From the NCBI GenBank assembly GCA_934129945.1, contig CAKOXC010000006.1, positions 3,851 through 67,850 on the forward strand: a stretch of 64,000 nucleotides of DNA, read 5' to 3'. How positions within the stretch are numbered: position 1 is the first letter of the stretch; every line of letters starts with the position of its first letter. This document shows positions 25,455 through 34,046 of the stretch, piece by piece. The notes beneath the pieces were generated by a model. The model made no database searches, had not been told where the DNA came from, and saw only the letters and a list, made by a program, of their open reading frames with translations. The position numbers and the translations under genes were made by a program. This DNA is from an uncultured Bacilli bacterium (GTDB lineage: Bacteria > Bacillota_I > Bacilli_A > RF39 > UBA660).

Positions 25455-26390
25455 ATGGAACAATTTTTAAAATATTTTTATGACATTTATATAGATAATA
25501 TTTATAAAAAAAATAATAAGTACTATTTTTATAAAGATAATAGTTTGTTTTGTGTTGTCAAAAATTATCGCTTACCAGAAGAATTAAAAGATATTTTAGA
25601 AATTTGTTATGAAATGCAAAATAGATTTCCTGTTAGTCAAATAGTATTTAATAAATTTGGACAAATAAGTAGTGATTACGATAATAATAATTATATACTA
25701 TTAAAAATAAATACTAGCATGTCTAGTGATATAACTATAAATGATATTATAAAGATAAATAATAGTTTATTTTTAAATAAAGATAAAAAAGAGTTATATA
25801 GGAATAACTGGGCTAAATTATGGGAAAGTAAAGTAGATTATTTTGAGTATCAAATAAAAGAATTAGGAAGAAATAAAAAAATAATTTTAAATAGTTTTAG
25901 TTATTATATTGGACTAGCAGAAAATGCAATAAGTATTGCAAATATATGTGAATTATATAACAAAGATAATATGAATGAAAAAGTAGTTCTTTCTCATCGT
26001 AGAATAAATTATCCTTGTATGGAGTATGAATTTTATAATCCTTTAGAGTATATATTTGATATTCAAGTAAGAGATGTGAGTGAATATTTAAAAAGTATGT
26101 TTTTTTACACAGATAGAAATCGTACAATTAAAGAATTAAAAAATTATCTTTTAAGTACAAGACTTTCTAATTATGAAGCTAATATGTTATATGCCCGTTT
26201 ATTATATCCAACATATTATTTTGATATATATGAAAAAGTAATAGAAGATTTAAAAGAAGAAAGTGAACTTTTAGATATAATAAATAAAGTTGATGAGTAT
26301 GAATTATTTTTAAAGGAAGCATATTTTGAATTAAGCAGAATGTATAAAATAGAGCAAATTAATTGGATAATAAATAAAAAAGAGTTATAA
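25455..26390 (+). CDS. yutH: YutH/CotS-family spore-coat kinase-like protein
   Basis: 311 residues with a degenerate kinase fold. Family-like features are WAKLWESKVDYFEYQIKELG, the HRRINY region where HRDLH is expected, and IFDIQVRDVSEYLK matching the IDFDDVRDVAEY-type motif. Catalytic residues are not convincingly kept. YutH is a spore-coat-associated protein in Bacillus, where it neighbours yutD and yutI as here. TATAAT (25444-25449) is only 5 bases before the ATG and there is no SD, so the message may be leaderless. It overlaps the convergent nifU-like gene by a few bases. Confidence 0.7.
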   Translation: MEQFLKYFYDIYIDNIYKKNNKYYFYKDNSLFCVVKNYRLPEELKDILEICYEMQNRFPVSQIVFNKFGQISSDYDNNNYILLKINTSMSSDITINDIIKINNSLFLNKDKKELYRNNWAKLWESKVDYFEYQIKELGRNKKIILNSFSYYIGLAENAISIANICELYNKDNMNEKVVLSHRRINYPCMEYEFYNPLEYIFDIQVRDVSEYLKSMFFYTDRNRTIKELKNYLLSTRLSNYEANMLYARLLYPTYYFDIYEKVIEDLKEESELLDIINKVDEYELFLKEAYFELSRMYKIEQINWIINKKEL

Positions 26391-26624
26391 CTCTACGTTA
26401 ATAACTCCTTCAATTTCAGGTATTTCACTTTTTAACATTTCTTCAATGCCATCTTTAATTGTTAAATCTTGATAACCACAGTGAGCACAAGCACCGCTAA
26501 GTTTAATATAAACATATTTATCCTCATATTTGATAAATTCAATATCGCCACCATCTATTTGTAAATATGGTCTCATATTGTTTAAAATTTCTTTGATTTT
26601 ATTTATAATTTCTTTTTCTTGCAT
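26385..26624 (-). CDS. nifU: NifU C-terminal-domain protein, iron-sulfur scaffold (YutI-like)
   Basis: 79 residues from the ATG behind SD GTGGTGA; an in-frame GTG at 26636 precedes it. It is a single NifU-C (Nfu) domain: RPYLQIDGGDIEF and the cluster-ligand motif GACAHCGYQDLTIKDGIE (CxxC). It carries and transfers Fe-S clusters, useful for enzymes such as the PFOR and MtaB encoded nearby. It is transcribed from a shared palindromic promoter region with the S1-domain gene. Confidence 0.9.
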   Translation of the reverse strand: MQEKEIINKIKEILNNMRPYLQIDGGDIEFIKYEDKYVYIKLSGACAHCGYQDLTIKDGIEEMLKSEIPEIEGVINVEL

Positions 26625-26640
26625 ATTAATCACCACATAA

Positions 26641-26672
26641 AGTATACCATATTAAAAAAATTATGGTATACT
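26641..26672. promoter_or_regulatory. Palindromic divergent promoter pair (nifU-like / S1 gene)
   Basis: AGTATACCATA (26641-26651) and TATGGTATACT (26662-26672) form a perfect 11-bp inverted repeat. Each arm contains an extended -10 TGGTATACT, one per strand, so both genes may share one regulator or simply mirrored promoters. Confidence 0.6.
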
Positions 26673-26692
26673 AAATTTGAGGACGTGATTTT

Positions 26693-27055
26693 ATGGATTC
26701 ATTTAAAGTAGGGGATATTATAAAAGGTCAAGTAACAGGAATAGAAAGTTATGGTATATTTATTAATGTAAATTCTGAATATAATGGTTTAATCCATATA
26801 TCTGAAATATCAGAAAATTTTGTCAGAGATATAAATGATTTTGTTAGTATTGGTGAAACAATATATTGTAGAATTCTTGGTATTGATGAAAAAAATTGTA
26901 ATTTAAAACTATCTATAAAAAATATTAATTATAAAGCAAGAAAAGGTAATGGTAAAATAAATGAAACAGTAAGAGGATTTTCACCATTAAAAGATAATTT
27001 AGATAATTGGATTAATATTAAATTAAAAGAAATAAAAGAAACCACATCAGAATAA
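26693..27055 (+). CDS. S1-domain RNA-binding protein (CvfD/YugI-like)
   Basis: 120 residues: one S1 domain at residues 1-75 (VGDIIKGQVTGIESYGIFINV, GLIHISEIS, LKLSIK). The tail contains GFSPLKDNLDNWI, which matches the conserved C-terminus of YugI/CvfD proteins. These bind RNA and ribosomes and act as post-transcriptional regulators. It stands alone between the divergent promoter and a strong terminator. Confidence 0.85.
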   Translation: MDSFKVGDIIKGQVTGIESYGIFINVNSEYNGLIHISEISENFVRDINDFVSIGETIYCRILGIDEKNCNLKLSIKNINYKARKGNGKINETVRGFSPLKDNLDNWINIKLKEIKETTSE

Positions 27056-27069
27056 TTGATGTGGTTTTT
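27041..27069 (+). terminator. Terminator of the S1-domain gene
   Basis: ACCACATCA/TGATGTGGT, a perfect 9-bp stem followed by T residues; it contains the stop codon. Confidence 0.9.
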
Positions 27070-27073
27070 AAAA

Positions 27074-27098
27074 TAAAAAAATCAGTATAAACTGATTT
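27074..27098 (-). terminator. Terminator of tRNA-Leu
   Basis: On the minus strand AAATCAG/CTGATTT with a 6-nt loop is followed by a T run. Confidence 0.8.
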
Positions 27099-27110
27099 GA
27101 TTAATTAAGA

Positions 27111-27199
27111 TGGTGCCCAAGGCCGGACTTGAACCGGCACGGGCTTTAACACCCGCAGGATTTTAAGTCCTGTGCGTCTACCTATTCCGCCACTTGGGC
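27111..27199 (-). tRNA. tRNA-Leu (UAA)
   Basis: 89 nt including an encoded CCA. Acceptor stem GCCCAAG/CTTGGGC, discriminator A, anticodon loop CTTAAAA (anticodon TAA), a long variable arm (CGGGTGTTAAAGCCCG) and TTCAAGT in the T arm are all as expected for a class II tRNA-Leu. Confidence 0.95.
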
Positions 27200-27302
27200 A
27201 AAGGCACTGTCTTAATTAATAAGACTTCTTAATTATAATAGATATTTTTCAAATAATCAAGTGTTTTTATCATTTTTTTTAAATAAAATTCATTTATTTA
27301 TA

Positions 27303-27332
27303 TTGACATAGGAATTTTATCTATGTTATAAT
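27303..27332 (+). promoter_or_regulatory. Promoter of the four-tRNA operon
   Basis: Consensus TTGACA (27303-27308), an 18-bp spacer ending in TGT, and consensus TATAAT (27327-27332), 26 bases before tRNA-Ser. It is the closest to consensus in the window. Confidence 0.85.
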
Positions 27333-27357
27333 CAATTTGTCGTTGAAAAATGATTTT

Positions 27358-27449
27358 GGAGGAATACCCAAGTTGGTTGAAGGGACTGGTCTTGAAAACC
27401 AGCAGGTCGGGAAACTGGCGCTAGGGTTCGAATCCCTATTCCTCCGCCA
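27358..27449 (+). tRNA. tRNA-Ser (UGA)
   Basis: 92 nt with encoded CCA; acceptor GGAGGAA/TTCCTCC, discriminator G, anticodon loop CTTGAAA (anticodon TGA), long variable arm and TTCGAAT T loop. Confidence 0.95.
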
Positions 27450-27461
27450 TTTATTTTATAT

Positions 27462-27538
<77 letters not shown>

Positions 27539-27543
27539 TTTGT

Positions 27544-27620
27544 GGTCCGTTAGTCTAGAGGCCTATGACGTCTGCCTGTCACGCAGAAGATCACGGGTTC
27601 GAATCCCGTACGGACCGCCA
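27544..27620 (+). tRNA. tRNA-Asp (GUC)
   Basis: 77 nt with CCA; acceptor GGTCCGT/ACGGACC, discriminator G, anticodon loop CTGTCAC (anticodon GTC), TTCGAAT T loop. Confidence 0.95.
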
Positions 27621-27623
27621 TCT

Positions 27624-27694
<71 letters not shown>

Positions 27695-27699
<5 letters not shown>

Positions 27700-27738
27700 G
27701 AATAGAATATTAAGAACTTTTAATAGTTCTTTTTTTAT
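27695..27738 (+). repeat. Direct repeat, left copy (tRNA-Phe 3' end plus terminator)
   Basis: Starting CACCAGAATAGAATATT and running through the terminator, about 44 bp match 29046-29090 with one substitution and a T-run length difference. It includes the last five bases of tRNA-Phe, as attachment sites often do. Confidence 0.8.
27711..27737 (+). terminator. Terminator of the tRNA operon
   Basis: AAGAACT/AGTTCTT stem followed by a long T run; duplicated at 29061-29090. Confidence 0.85.
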
Positions 27739-27959
27739 ATCTAATTATTAAGGCTAAACAAGTTAAACGTAAAATTGGATATTGGAACAAAATAAGTAAA
27801 AATTTTTTCTTTTCAATTAGACAAAAAGTCATACCTTAAAATTAGGAGTATTACAATAAAGATAAGTAATGAAAAAAATATAAAAATATAATATAATAAT
27901 AAATTACAAAAGAACGTTTTGCATGATTTTGATTTAAATGTTATAGGAGAAGCTTATTT

Positions 27960-28376
27960 ATGAAAAAAATAGATGAAATAAATAATATTATAAAAGAAAA
28001 TAAAGAGTCAAAAAATATTTCAACAAAGGAAATAAGTGATGGGCATCATACTTTTGGAGAATTATATCGTCACAGAATTCTCTTATTTTGTACGATTTGT
28101 AATTTATTTCCAGACATATCATGGAAATCAAGAAAACACTATGATGAAGAAAATGATCCAATGTTTTTTGATAGTTTTATTGCGGGAATAAATACACCAG
28201 ATGGAATTGCTACATATCATATAAAATTACAATACTGGGATTTGTTTGATATTCCAGAACTCAAAAGAGCTCCAAAATATGAATTTTATAGTAGTGATGA
28301 ATCTTTAGAAAGGGTTTTATCTTTATCAAAAAAATATAGAAGTTATTATACTTCTTCCATTAGAAAAAATGAATAA
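27960..28376 (+). CDS. Phage-associated WDGH-type domain protein
   Basis: 138 residues. ISDGHHTFGELYRHR, WKSRKHYD, FFDSFIAGINTPDGIATYHI and LFDIPELKRAPKYE fit a domain common in phage genomes and known by its WDGH signature, of unknown biochemical role. AGGAGAAG precedes the ATG. Its phage origin fits the island context between the repeats. Confidence 0.75.
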   Translation: MKKIDEINNIIKENKESKNISTKEISDGHHTFGELYRHRILLFCTICNLFPDISWKSRKHYDEENDPMFFDSFIAGINTPDGIATYHIKLQYWDLFDIPELKRAPKYEFYSSDESLERVLSLSKKYRSYYTSSIRKNE

Positions 28377-28481
28377 AAATCAAAGTAAGAAAAATATGGT
28401 TTTGAAGCAAAAAAGAATAATGGATTGCTTTTTTTTATAAAATGTATGTAACATATTTTACTGAGGAAGGAGATTTTACAA

Positions 28482-28925
28482 ATGAACAAAGTTGATAAAG
28501 TTAAATATATTATAGAATTAGAAGAGCAAAAATCACAGTTAGAAAGTAATTTAGCTATTGTCAATGAAAAAATTAACAGTGAAAGAAAAGAATGTTCTCA
28601 CGTTTTTGTTGATTTAGGGTGTAAAGGGTTATATCCAAGTACAGATGATGAATATTGCTGTTTATTGTGCGGTGAAATAAAAAAATATGATTATAATTTT
28701 GAACCAGAATCTATTATACATGCAGAAAAATATTTGCCACAATATGATATTATGAATGATAAACAACGTTTAACTAAATTTGAACATATTCAAACGTTAG
28801 CAATTGGAATTTTAAAAGAAAATCCAGAAATGTTGAATGAGGAGTTAATTTTAAGATTAAATAAATTAATTCAAGAAAGTATTTCACATGATAAAAATCA
28901 ATATGTTAAAACATTAAAAAAATAA
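28482..28925 (+). CDS. Coiled-coil zinc-finger protein of unknown function
   Basis: 147 residues. Residues 1-35 are a coiled coil (YIIELEEQKSQLESNLAIVN). Then CSH ... CCLLCGE supplies a probable zinc site of Cys/His ligands. The C-terminal half is helical. SD GGAAGGAG is well placed. It lies with the WDGH gene inside the repeat-bounded island. No family is recognised. Confidence 0.6.
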   Translation: MNKVDKVKYIIELEEQKSQLESNLAIVNEKINSERKECSHVFVDLGCKGLYPSTDDEYCCLLCGEIKKYDYNFEPESIIHAEKYLPQYDIMNDKQRLTKFEHIQTLAIGILKENPEMLNEELILRLNKLIQESISHDKNQYVKTLKK

Positions 28926-28932
28926 AAATTTC

Positions 28933-28978
28933 AAAAATAGCATTTAAATTATTGCTAATTTTTTTATTTGCTATTTTT
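28933..28978 (+). terminator. Terminator after the zinc-finger gene
   Basis: AAAAATAGCA and TGCTATTTTT form a 10-bp stem enclosing a second, smaller TTGCTAA/T-run arrangement. Confidence 0.6.
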
Positions 28979-29045
28979 AATGGTGTAGATATTGATTCCT
29001 ATATCGATTGTCTTTGAAAAAAGTTGTAGATAAATATGACACTTG

Positions 29046-29090
29046 CACCAGAATAAAATATTAAGAACTTTTAATAGTTCTTTTTTTTAT
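29046..29090 (+). repeat. Direct repeat, right copy (truncated tRNA-Phe end plus terminator)
   Basis: CACCAGAATAAAATATT followed by the same AAGAACT/AGTTCTT terminator as the tRNA operon, but with no tRNA in front. This marks the right edge of the candidate island. Confidence 0.8.
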
Positions 29091-29226
29091 TTGTAGTTTG
29101 TAGAAATAAAAAAAGACTAAAACATATACTATAATAAAAATTATATTGGATTAGACTTCTTGATAGTTATCAACAAAACTGATATACTATATTAAGTAGT
29201 GGAAGCATTACCGGGAGGTTTTTGTT

Positions 29227-29637
29227 ATGAAAGATAATATTATTAAAAATAAAGTAGAATTTACCAAAAATAATTTTATTGAATTATTCTTATATAATTT
29301 AATTATCAAGGGTATTAATAAAATAGATATTCATAAATTAAAATATGATTTAGTTGAATTTTATAAAAATGAGTATTATAAAGAATTGTTTGCGGATTTT
29401 TATTTAGTAGAGCAAGATGGTAAATGTTTTATAGAATTAAATGATTGTATTGAATATGCCAGTTTAAATATTTACTTGATTAATCCAATTAATGATACTC
29501 ATGAAAGGTTAATATTTTTAGAAGATCTAAAAGGAATATACAATAAAGAATTACAAGATAAAATGAGTTCTTTAGTTGATGAGTATTTATTAAAATTAAG
29601 AAAAAATCTAGGTCTTGTAAAAAAATTAATTAATTAA
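29227..29637 (+). CDS. Hypothetical helical protein
   Basis: 136 residues, SD GGGAGG. Mostly helical, no membrane segment. LYNLIIKGINKIDIHKLKYDLVEFY loosely resembles the start of the protein at 22572-22928, which could indicate distant paralogy. A TGATATACT extended -10 lies about 45 bases upstream. It converges on the helicase gene with only 5 bases between the stops. Function unknown. Confidence 0.55.
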   Translation: MKDNIIKNKVEFTKNNFIELFLYNLIIKGINKIDIHKLKYDLVEFYKNEYYKELFADFYLVEQDGKCFIELNDCIEYASLNIYLINPINDTHERLIFLEDLKGIYNKELQDKMSSLVDEYLLKLRKNLGLVKKLIN

Positions 29638-29642
29638 ATAAA

Positions 29643-31022
29643 TTATTTATAAAATTCAATATATTTTTTATAATTTTTTAATAGTTCTTTTAGAAATGAA
29701 GAACTATTTTCTTTTTCATAAACTATAAAAACTTTATTTTTAGTTCTAGTAAGTGCAACATAAAATAATCTTCTTTCTTCAAAATAATTTTCATTTGAAT
29801 CATTTAAAAGTAAATCAATTAAATAATCATTTTTTACTGTGCTTGGAAGTCCATTAATATTATTAGTTATGTTAATCAATAAAATATTATCTGCTTCTAA
29901 ACCTTTTGAACGATGAATGGTTGAATAATTAATATTATGTTTATTTAGATAATCTTTATTTAGATAATAAAAGATATCATTATTATTTCTTCCTAAAACC
30001 ATTAGATTAGCATTACTTTCTATTATTTTTGTAATATCTTTTTTTCTAATTAACACAATGGGTTTAGATAAACTTTTATGAGAAATAAGAGTTTTTTTCA
30101 TTTGCTTTTTATTTTTCATAACAAAATTACCAGCAATATTAATCAACTGTTGGGGATTTCTATAAGTCATTTTTAATTTTTTTACAGAACTATTTTTAAA
30201 GTATTTTTTAAAATTTAAGAATATATTTAAATCACAGCCGGTAAAACGATAAATAGATTGAAAGTCATCACCAACACAAAAAATAGTAGAATTACATTTT
30301 TTATAAATAGCAATTATTAAATTTAATCTAACTAAAGATGTATCTTGAAATTCGTCAATAATAATATATTTATATTTTTTTACAATACCTTGTGAATTTA
30401 TAATATCTGTAGCTTTAGTAATCATATCGTTAAAATCTACTTCTAAGGCAGCACTTAAATTATTTTCATATAATTTATAAATATTAATAATATTAATTAA
30501 ATTCATATATAATTCTAATTTTTTATTTTTATTTTTAATCTTTTTAATTTTTAAAAATATTTCTTTGAATTTGTATTCATTATAGCTACTGGCTTTAAAA
30601 AGATTAATGAATCTTAAAGCCAGTTTTATGAAATGATTTTCATCATTAACATATTTTATAAATTTTTTATACTTCTTTTTATACAATTTTATATTATCAA
30701 GATAATTATTAATCGTGTGTAATAATAAATTGGGTTCACATAATTTTATATTTTCGTCATAATCCTTTAAAATATTTAAAGATAATTTATGAAAAGTAAA
30801 AACATCAATATTATTATTTAATTTATTTTTTAAGTCACTTACCGATGCATTAGTAAAACTTATACAAAGAATATCATCCTCAGTATATCCATTTGCAAGT
30901 AAAAATTCTATCTTTCCTAAGATAGTTGTTGTTTTTCCAGCCCCAGCTCCAGCAATCAAAAGTGTATTTTTAAAAGTTTTAATAGCTTTTAATTGATATT
31001 TATCAAAATTAATTTTTTCCAT
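29643..31022 (-). CDS. Compact UvrD/Rep-superfamily (helicase IV-like) DNA helicase
   Basis: 459 residues. It has superfamily I motifs in order: Walker A GAGAGKTTT, SFTNASV, DEFQDTS (Walker B), GDDFQSIYRF, MTYRNPQQL, TIHRSKGLEADNILL and RRLFYVALTRTK. It is much shorter than UvrD (700+) because the 1B/2B domains are reduced. It should unwind DNA during repair or replication restart. It stands alone and faces away from engB. Confidence 0.85.
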   Translation of the reverse strand: MEKINFDKYQLKAIKTFKNTLLIAGAGAGKTTTILGKIEFLLANGYTEDDILCISFTNASVSDLKNKLNNNIDVFTFHKLSLNILKDYDENIKLCEPNLLLHTINNYLDNIKLYKKKYKKFIKYVNDENHFIKLALRFINLFKASSYNEYKFKEIFLKIKKIKNKNKKLELYMNLINIINIYKLYENNLSAALEVDFNDMITKATDIINSQGIVKKYKYIIIDEFQDTSLVRLNLIIAIYKKCNSTIFCVGDDFQSIYRFTGCDLNIFLNFKKYFKNSSVKKLKMTYRNPQQLINIAGNFVMKNKKQMKKTLISHKSLSKPIVLIRKKDITKIIESNANLMVLGRNNNDIFYYLNKDYLNKHNINYSTIHRSKGLEADNILLINITNNINGLPSTVKNDYLIDLLLNDSNENYFEERRLFYVALTRTKNKVFIVYEKENSSSFLKELLKNYKKYIEFYK

Positions 31023-31129
31023 GGGAATTTATTATAAACATTCTAATTAAAAATATTGTCGAAATAAAGAAAAAAAGTATAAATTTGCAAAAAAAGAATA
31101 AATAATATATAATTTAATTGGTGATGGAA

Positions 31130-31723
31130 ATGAAAATTGATAATGTAGAGTTAACAAATATAGCGGTAAGACAAAGCCAATATCCTGAAGATAATAAAAA
31201 AGAATTCCTTTTAGTAGGAAGAAGTAATGTAGGTAAAAGTAGTTTTATAAATTCTATAATAGCAAGAAAAAACTATGCTAGAACTTCATCAAAACCTGGT
31301 AAAACTCAAACATTAAATTTCTATTTAATAAATAACTTGTTTTATTTAGTTGATGTTCCTGGATATGGATATGCTGCAGTAAATAAAACAACACAAAAAA
31401 AACTTGGATTAATGATTGAAGAATATATTAAAAATAGGAAGGATTTAACTAAGGTATTTTTATTAATAGATTATCGTCATAAACCAATGGAAGATGATAT
31501 TATTATGTATGACTTTTTAAAATACTATAATCTAGATATAACAATTATTGCGACAAAATATGATAAAGTACCAAATAATCAAAAACAAAAACAAGATAAG
31601 TTAATAAAAGATGCTTTTAAATTATCAGAAGAAGATTCATTTATCCATTTTTCGAGTTTAACTAAAAAAGGTAGAGAAGAAGTATATAATTTAATAAATG
31701 AAAGTTTAAATACAGAAAATTGA
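31130..31723 (+). CDS. engB: Ribosome-assembly GTPase EngB/YsxC
   Basis: 197 residues from the ATG behind GGTGATGG; upstream in-frame TTG, GTG and ATG codons overlap the ribosome site. G motifs: GRSNVGKSS (G1), KPGKTQT (G2), DVPGYGYA (G3), TKYDKV (G4) and a final SSLTKKG (G5). It is needed for late 50S assembly. TATAAT at 31108-31113 leaves a very short leader. Confidence 0.95.
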   Translation: MKIDNVELTNIAVRQSQYPEDNKKEFLLVGRSNVGKSSFINSIIARKNYARTSSKPGKTQTLNFYLINNLFYLVDVPGYGYAAVNKTTQKKLGLMIEEYIKNRKDLTKVFLLIDYRHKPMEDDIIMYDFLKYYNLDITIIATKYDKVPNNQKQKQDKLIKDAFKLSEEDSFIHFSSLTKKGREEVYNLINESLNTEN

Positions 31724-31750
31724 CATTTGTAATTTACAAATGCTTTTTTT
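31724..31750 (+). terminator. Terminator of engB
   Basis: CATTTGTAA/TTACAAATG followed by seven T residues. Confidence 0.8.
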
Positions 31751-31788
31751 AATCTTTTTTTGTGATAAAATAAGAGTAGGGTGATAGT

Positions 31789-32214
31789 ATGAATAAAAAA
31801 GGATTTACTTTAGTAGAATTGTTAGCAGTAATAGTAATACTTGCTATAATAATAACAATAGCAGTACCAAGTACAATAGCAGTATCGAATAAAATAAAGA
31901 AAAAAATGTATAATACAAAAGTGGATATGATTATGGATGCAGCTAAAATGTATGGCCAAGATAATAGTAGCAAAGTAAATAGTGATGAAGATAGTTGTAA
32001 TACTTTAGTAAAAGTATCTGAACTACTAAATGGTGGTTATGTAAAAAAAGACGATGTAGATAATGGTAAGGTATTAAGTCCCATTGATAATTCATCAATG
32101 AATGATTTACAGTTATGTTTATATAAAAAAAATAATAGAATTTATGCAAAACCAAATAATTGTAATGAATGGACTAATAACAATAATATAGATTTAACTA
32201 ATTATTGTAAATGA
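31789..32214 (+). CDS. Type IV prepilin-like protein
   Basis: 141 residues. The class III signal is KG/FTLVELL with Glu at +5, followed by a hydrophobic helix (AVIVILAIIITIAVPS), as in type IV pilins and ComGC-type pseudopilins. The globular part has a Cys pair near the end (CLYKKNNRIYAKPNNC). It would need a prepilin peptidase and assembly ATPase, not present in this window. The second pilin-like gene follows 18 bases later. Confidence 0.8.
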   Translation: MNKKGFTLVELLAVIVILAIIITIAVPSTIAVSNKIKKKMYNTKVDMIMDAAKMYGQDNSSKVNSDEDSCNTLVKVSELLNGGYVKKDDVDNGKVLSPIDNSSMNDLQLCLYKKNNRIYAKPNNCNEWTNNNNIDLTNYCK

Positions 32215-32232
32215 GAAAGGTGATGCTAGAAT

Positions 32233-32661
32233 ATGAATAAAAAAGGATTAACAATTTATGGCTTACTTGGAATAATAGCAGGAGTTGCAATTATAGTTGT
32301 AATAGCAATTCCGATTGGTAAATCAATTTACGAGAAAAAAGTACAAGAAACATATGAAAGCCAAGTTGATGATGTTATTGTGGCTTCTAAAAGATTTGCT
32401 AGTAATATAAAAAACTATATTCCTAGTGACGGAATGACTACCACTGTTGGCAAGTTATTAGATAATGGCTTTTTAAAAGAAACAAGAGAGCAAAAGAATC
32501 AAACTAATGGAGTTAAAACTAAAGTTTATGAAGATCCAAAAGGAAATGACATGCGTAATTACAAAATAAAAATATTTAAAGAAAATAATGGATATAAAGT
32601 AGAACTAATCGACTGTGGAACATGGACAAGTAAAATAAATTTAACTAATTACTGTAATTAA
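32233..32661 (+). CDS. Minor pseudopilin-like protein lacking Glu5
   Basis: 142 residues. The N-terminus KG/LTIYGLLGIIAG keeps the Gly before the cleavage site and the hydrophobic helix, but position +5 is Gly rather than Glu. It ends in INLTNYCN, very like the preceding protein (IDLTNYCK), so the two probably arose by duplication. Loss of Glu5 is typical of tip pseudopilins. It forms an operon with the previous gene. Confidence 0.65.
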   Translation: MNKKGLTIYGLLGIIAGVAIIVVIAIPIGKSIYEKKVQETYESQVDDVIVASKRFASNIKNYIPSDGMTTTVGKLLDNGFLKETREQKNQTNGVKTKVYEDPKGNDMRNYKIKIFKENNGYKVELIDCGTWTSKINLTNYCN

Positions 32662-32719
32662 TTTGCATAAATAAAATAATTATGTTAGTATAAGTTTTTG
32701 AAAAAAGGAGGTACTAGTA

Positions 32720-34030
32720 ATGAAACATACTGTTTGTTTAATAGGTAAACCAAATGTTGGAAAAAGTACTATTTTTAATCGACTTATAAAAGAAGATAAA
32801 TCAATTATAATGGATATGCCAGGTATTACAAGAGATCGTATTTATGGTACAGTAAAAAATGAAGATAAACCATTTTTATTAATAGATACTGGTGGTATAG
32901 ATTTAGGCAAAGAAGATTTTAACAAAGATATTATTATGCAAGCAACGCTTGCTATAGATGAAGCTGATGTAATTGTTTTTGTTGTTGATGGTAAAGAAGA
33001 TATAACAGCAAATGATAGAAAAATTAGAGATATATTAATAAAGTCAAATAAAAAAGTAATTGTTGCAGTTAATAAAATTGACAATGAAAAAAGAAAACAA
33101 GATATATATAATTTTTATGAACTTGGTTTTGAGACAGTTTTACCTATAAGTGCTTCACATAACTTGGGATTTGATAAATTGCTTAGTGAAATAACTAAAG
33201 ATTTTAAAGAAGACGAAGTAGTTACTGATGATAATTTGAAATTTTGTATTATTGGAAGACCTAATGTAGGCAAGAGTAGTTTAATAAATGCCTTATTAAA
33301 TGAAGAAAGAAGTATTGTAAGTGATATCGCTGGAACGACTCGTGATGCTATTGATACAGTATTTAGATATAATGGTAATGATTATACTGTAATAGATACA
33401 GCTGGTATGCGAAAAAAGGGCCGTATATATGAAAATGTCGAAAAATATAGTTTCATTAGAAGTTTAAAAGCAATTGATAGAAGTGATGTTTGTGTTGTCG
33501 TTATTAATGCTTTTGAAGGAATTATCGAGCATGATAAACATATTATTTCTTATGCTATAGAAGCAGGGAAAGGAATAGTTATTTGTGTAAATAAATGGGA
33601 TTTAGTAGAAGATCCAAATACTGCAATAAAAAAATGGAAAGAATTAATCAAATATGAATTGCAGTTTGTACCATATGCTAAAGTAGTATTTTTATCTGCC
33701 TTAACAAAAAAAAGAATTCATACATTAATGCCAGAAGTTATTAGTGCTTATGAAAATAATCGTAAAGAAATAAAAACATCATTATTAAACAATGTTATAG
33801 TAGATGCTACAACTATGCATGAAGCACCATCATATAAAGGAAAAAGACTTAAAATTTATTTTGTTAATCAAACTGACAATTGTCCACCAAAATTTACTTT
33901 TAATGTAAATAATAAAGGACTTGTTCATTTTAGTTATGAAAGATATTTAGAAAATAAAATTAGAGAAAATTTTGACTTAACTGGAACACCAATTATTTTG
34001 AAATTTAAAAATAAAGGCGAAGAAGATTAA
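32720..34030 (+). CDS. der: Double-GTPase Der/EngA
   Basis: 436 residues. There are two tandem GTPase domains: GKPNVGKST, DTGGID, NKID (first) and GRPNVGKSS, DTAGMR, NKWD (second). A C-terminal KH-like domain ends FNVNNKGLVHFSYERYLENKIRE. It acts in 50S subunit maturation. SD AAAAGGAGG. In Bacillus der lies upstream of spoIVA and hup, the same order as here. Confidence 0.97.
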   Translation: MKHTVCLIGKPNVGKSTIFNRLIKEDKSIIMDMPGITRDRIYGTVKNEDKPFLLIDTGGIDLGKEDFNKDIIMQATLAIDEADVIVFVVDGKEDITANDRKIRDILIKSNKKVIVAVNKIDNEKRKQDIYNFYELGFETVLPISASHNLGFDKLLSEITKDFKEDEVVTDDNLKFCIIGRPNVGKSSLINALLNEERSIVSDIAGTTRDAIDTVFRYNGNDYTVIDTAGMRKKGRIYENVEKYSFIRSLKAIDRSDVCVVVINAFEGIIEHDKHIISYAIEAGKGIVICVNKWDLVEDPNTAIKKWKELIKYELQFVPYAKVVFLSALTKKRIHTLMPEVISAYENNRKEIKTSLLNNVIVDATTMHEAPSYKGKRLKIYFVNQTDNCPPKFTFNVNNKGLVHFSYERYLENKIRENFDLTGTPIILKFKNKGEED

Positions 34031-34046
34031 GCCTTTATTTTGTTTT
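34013..34046 (+). terminator. Terminator of der
   Basis: AAAGGC/GCCTTT stem enclosing the stop codon, followed by T-rich sequence; it also lies at the 3' end of the convergent regulator. Confidence 0.55.

Larger units (their letters stand above)
27739..29045. mobile_element. Small candidate genomic island next to tRNA-Phe
   Basis: About 1.3 kb bounded by the two direct repeats. It holds a phage-type WDGH gene and a zinc-finger gene but no integrase, so if it was mobile it depended on another element. The first 220 bp (27739-27959) are AT-rich with no gene and only TATAAT-like stretches near 27895. Confidence 0.45.
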
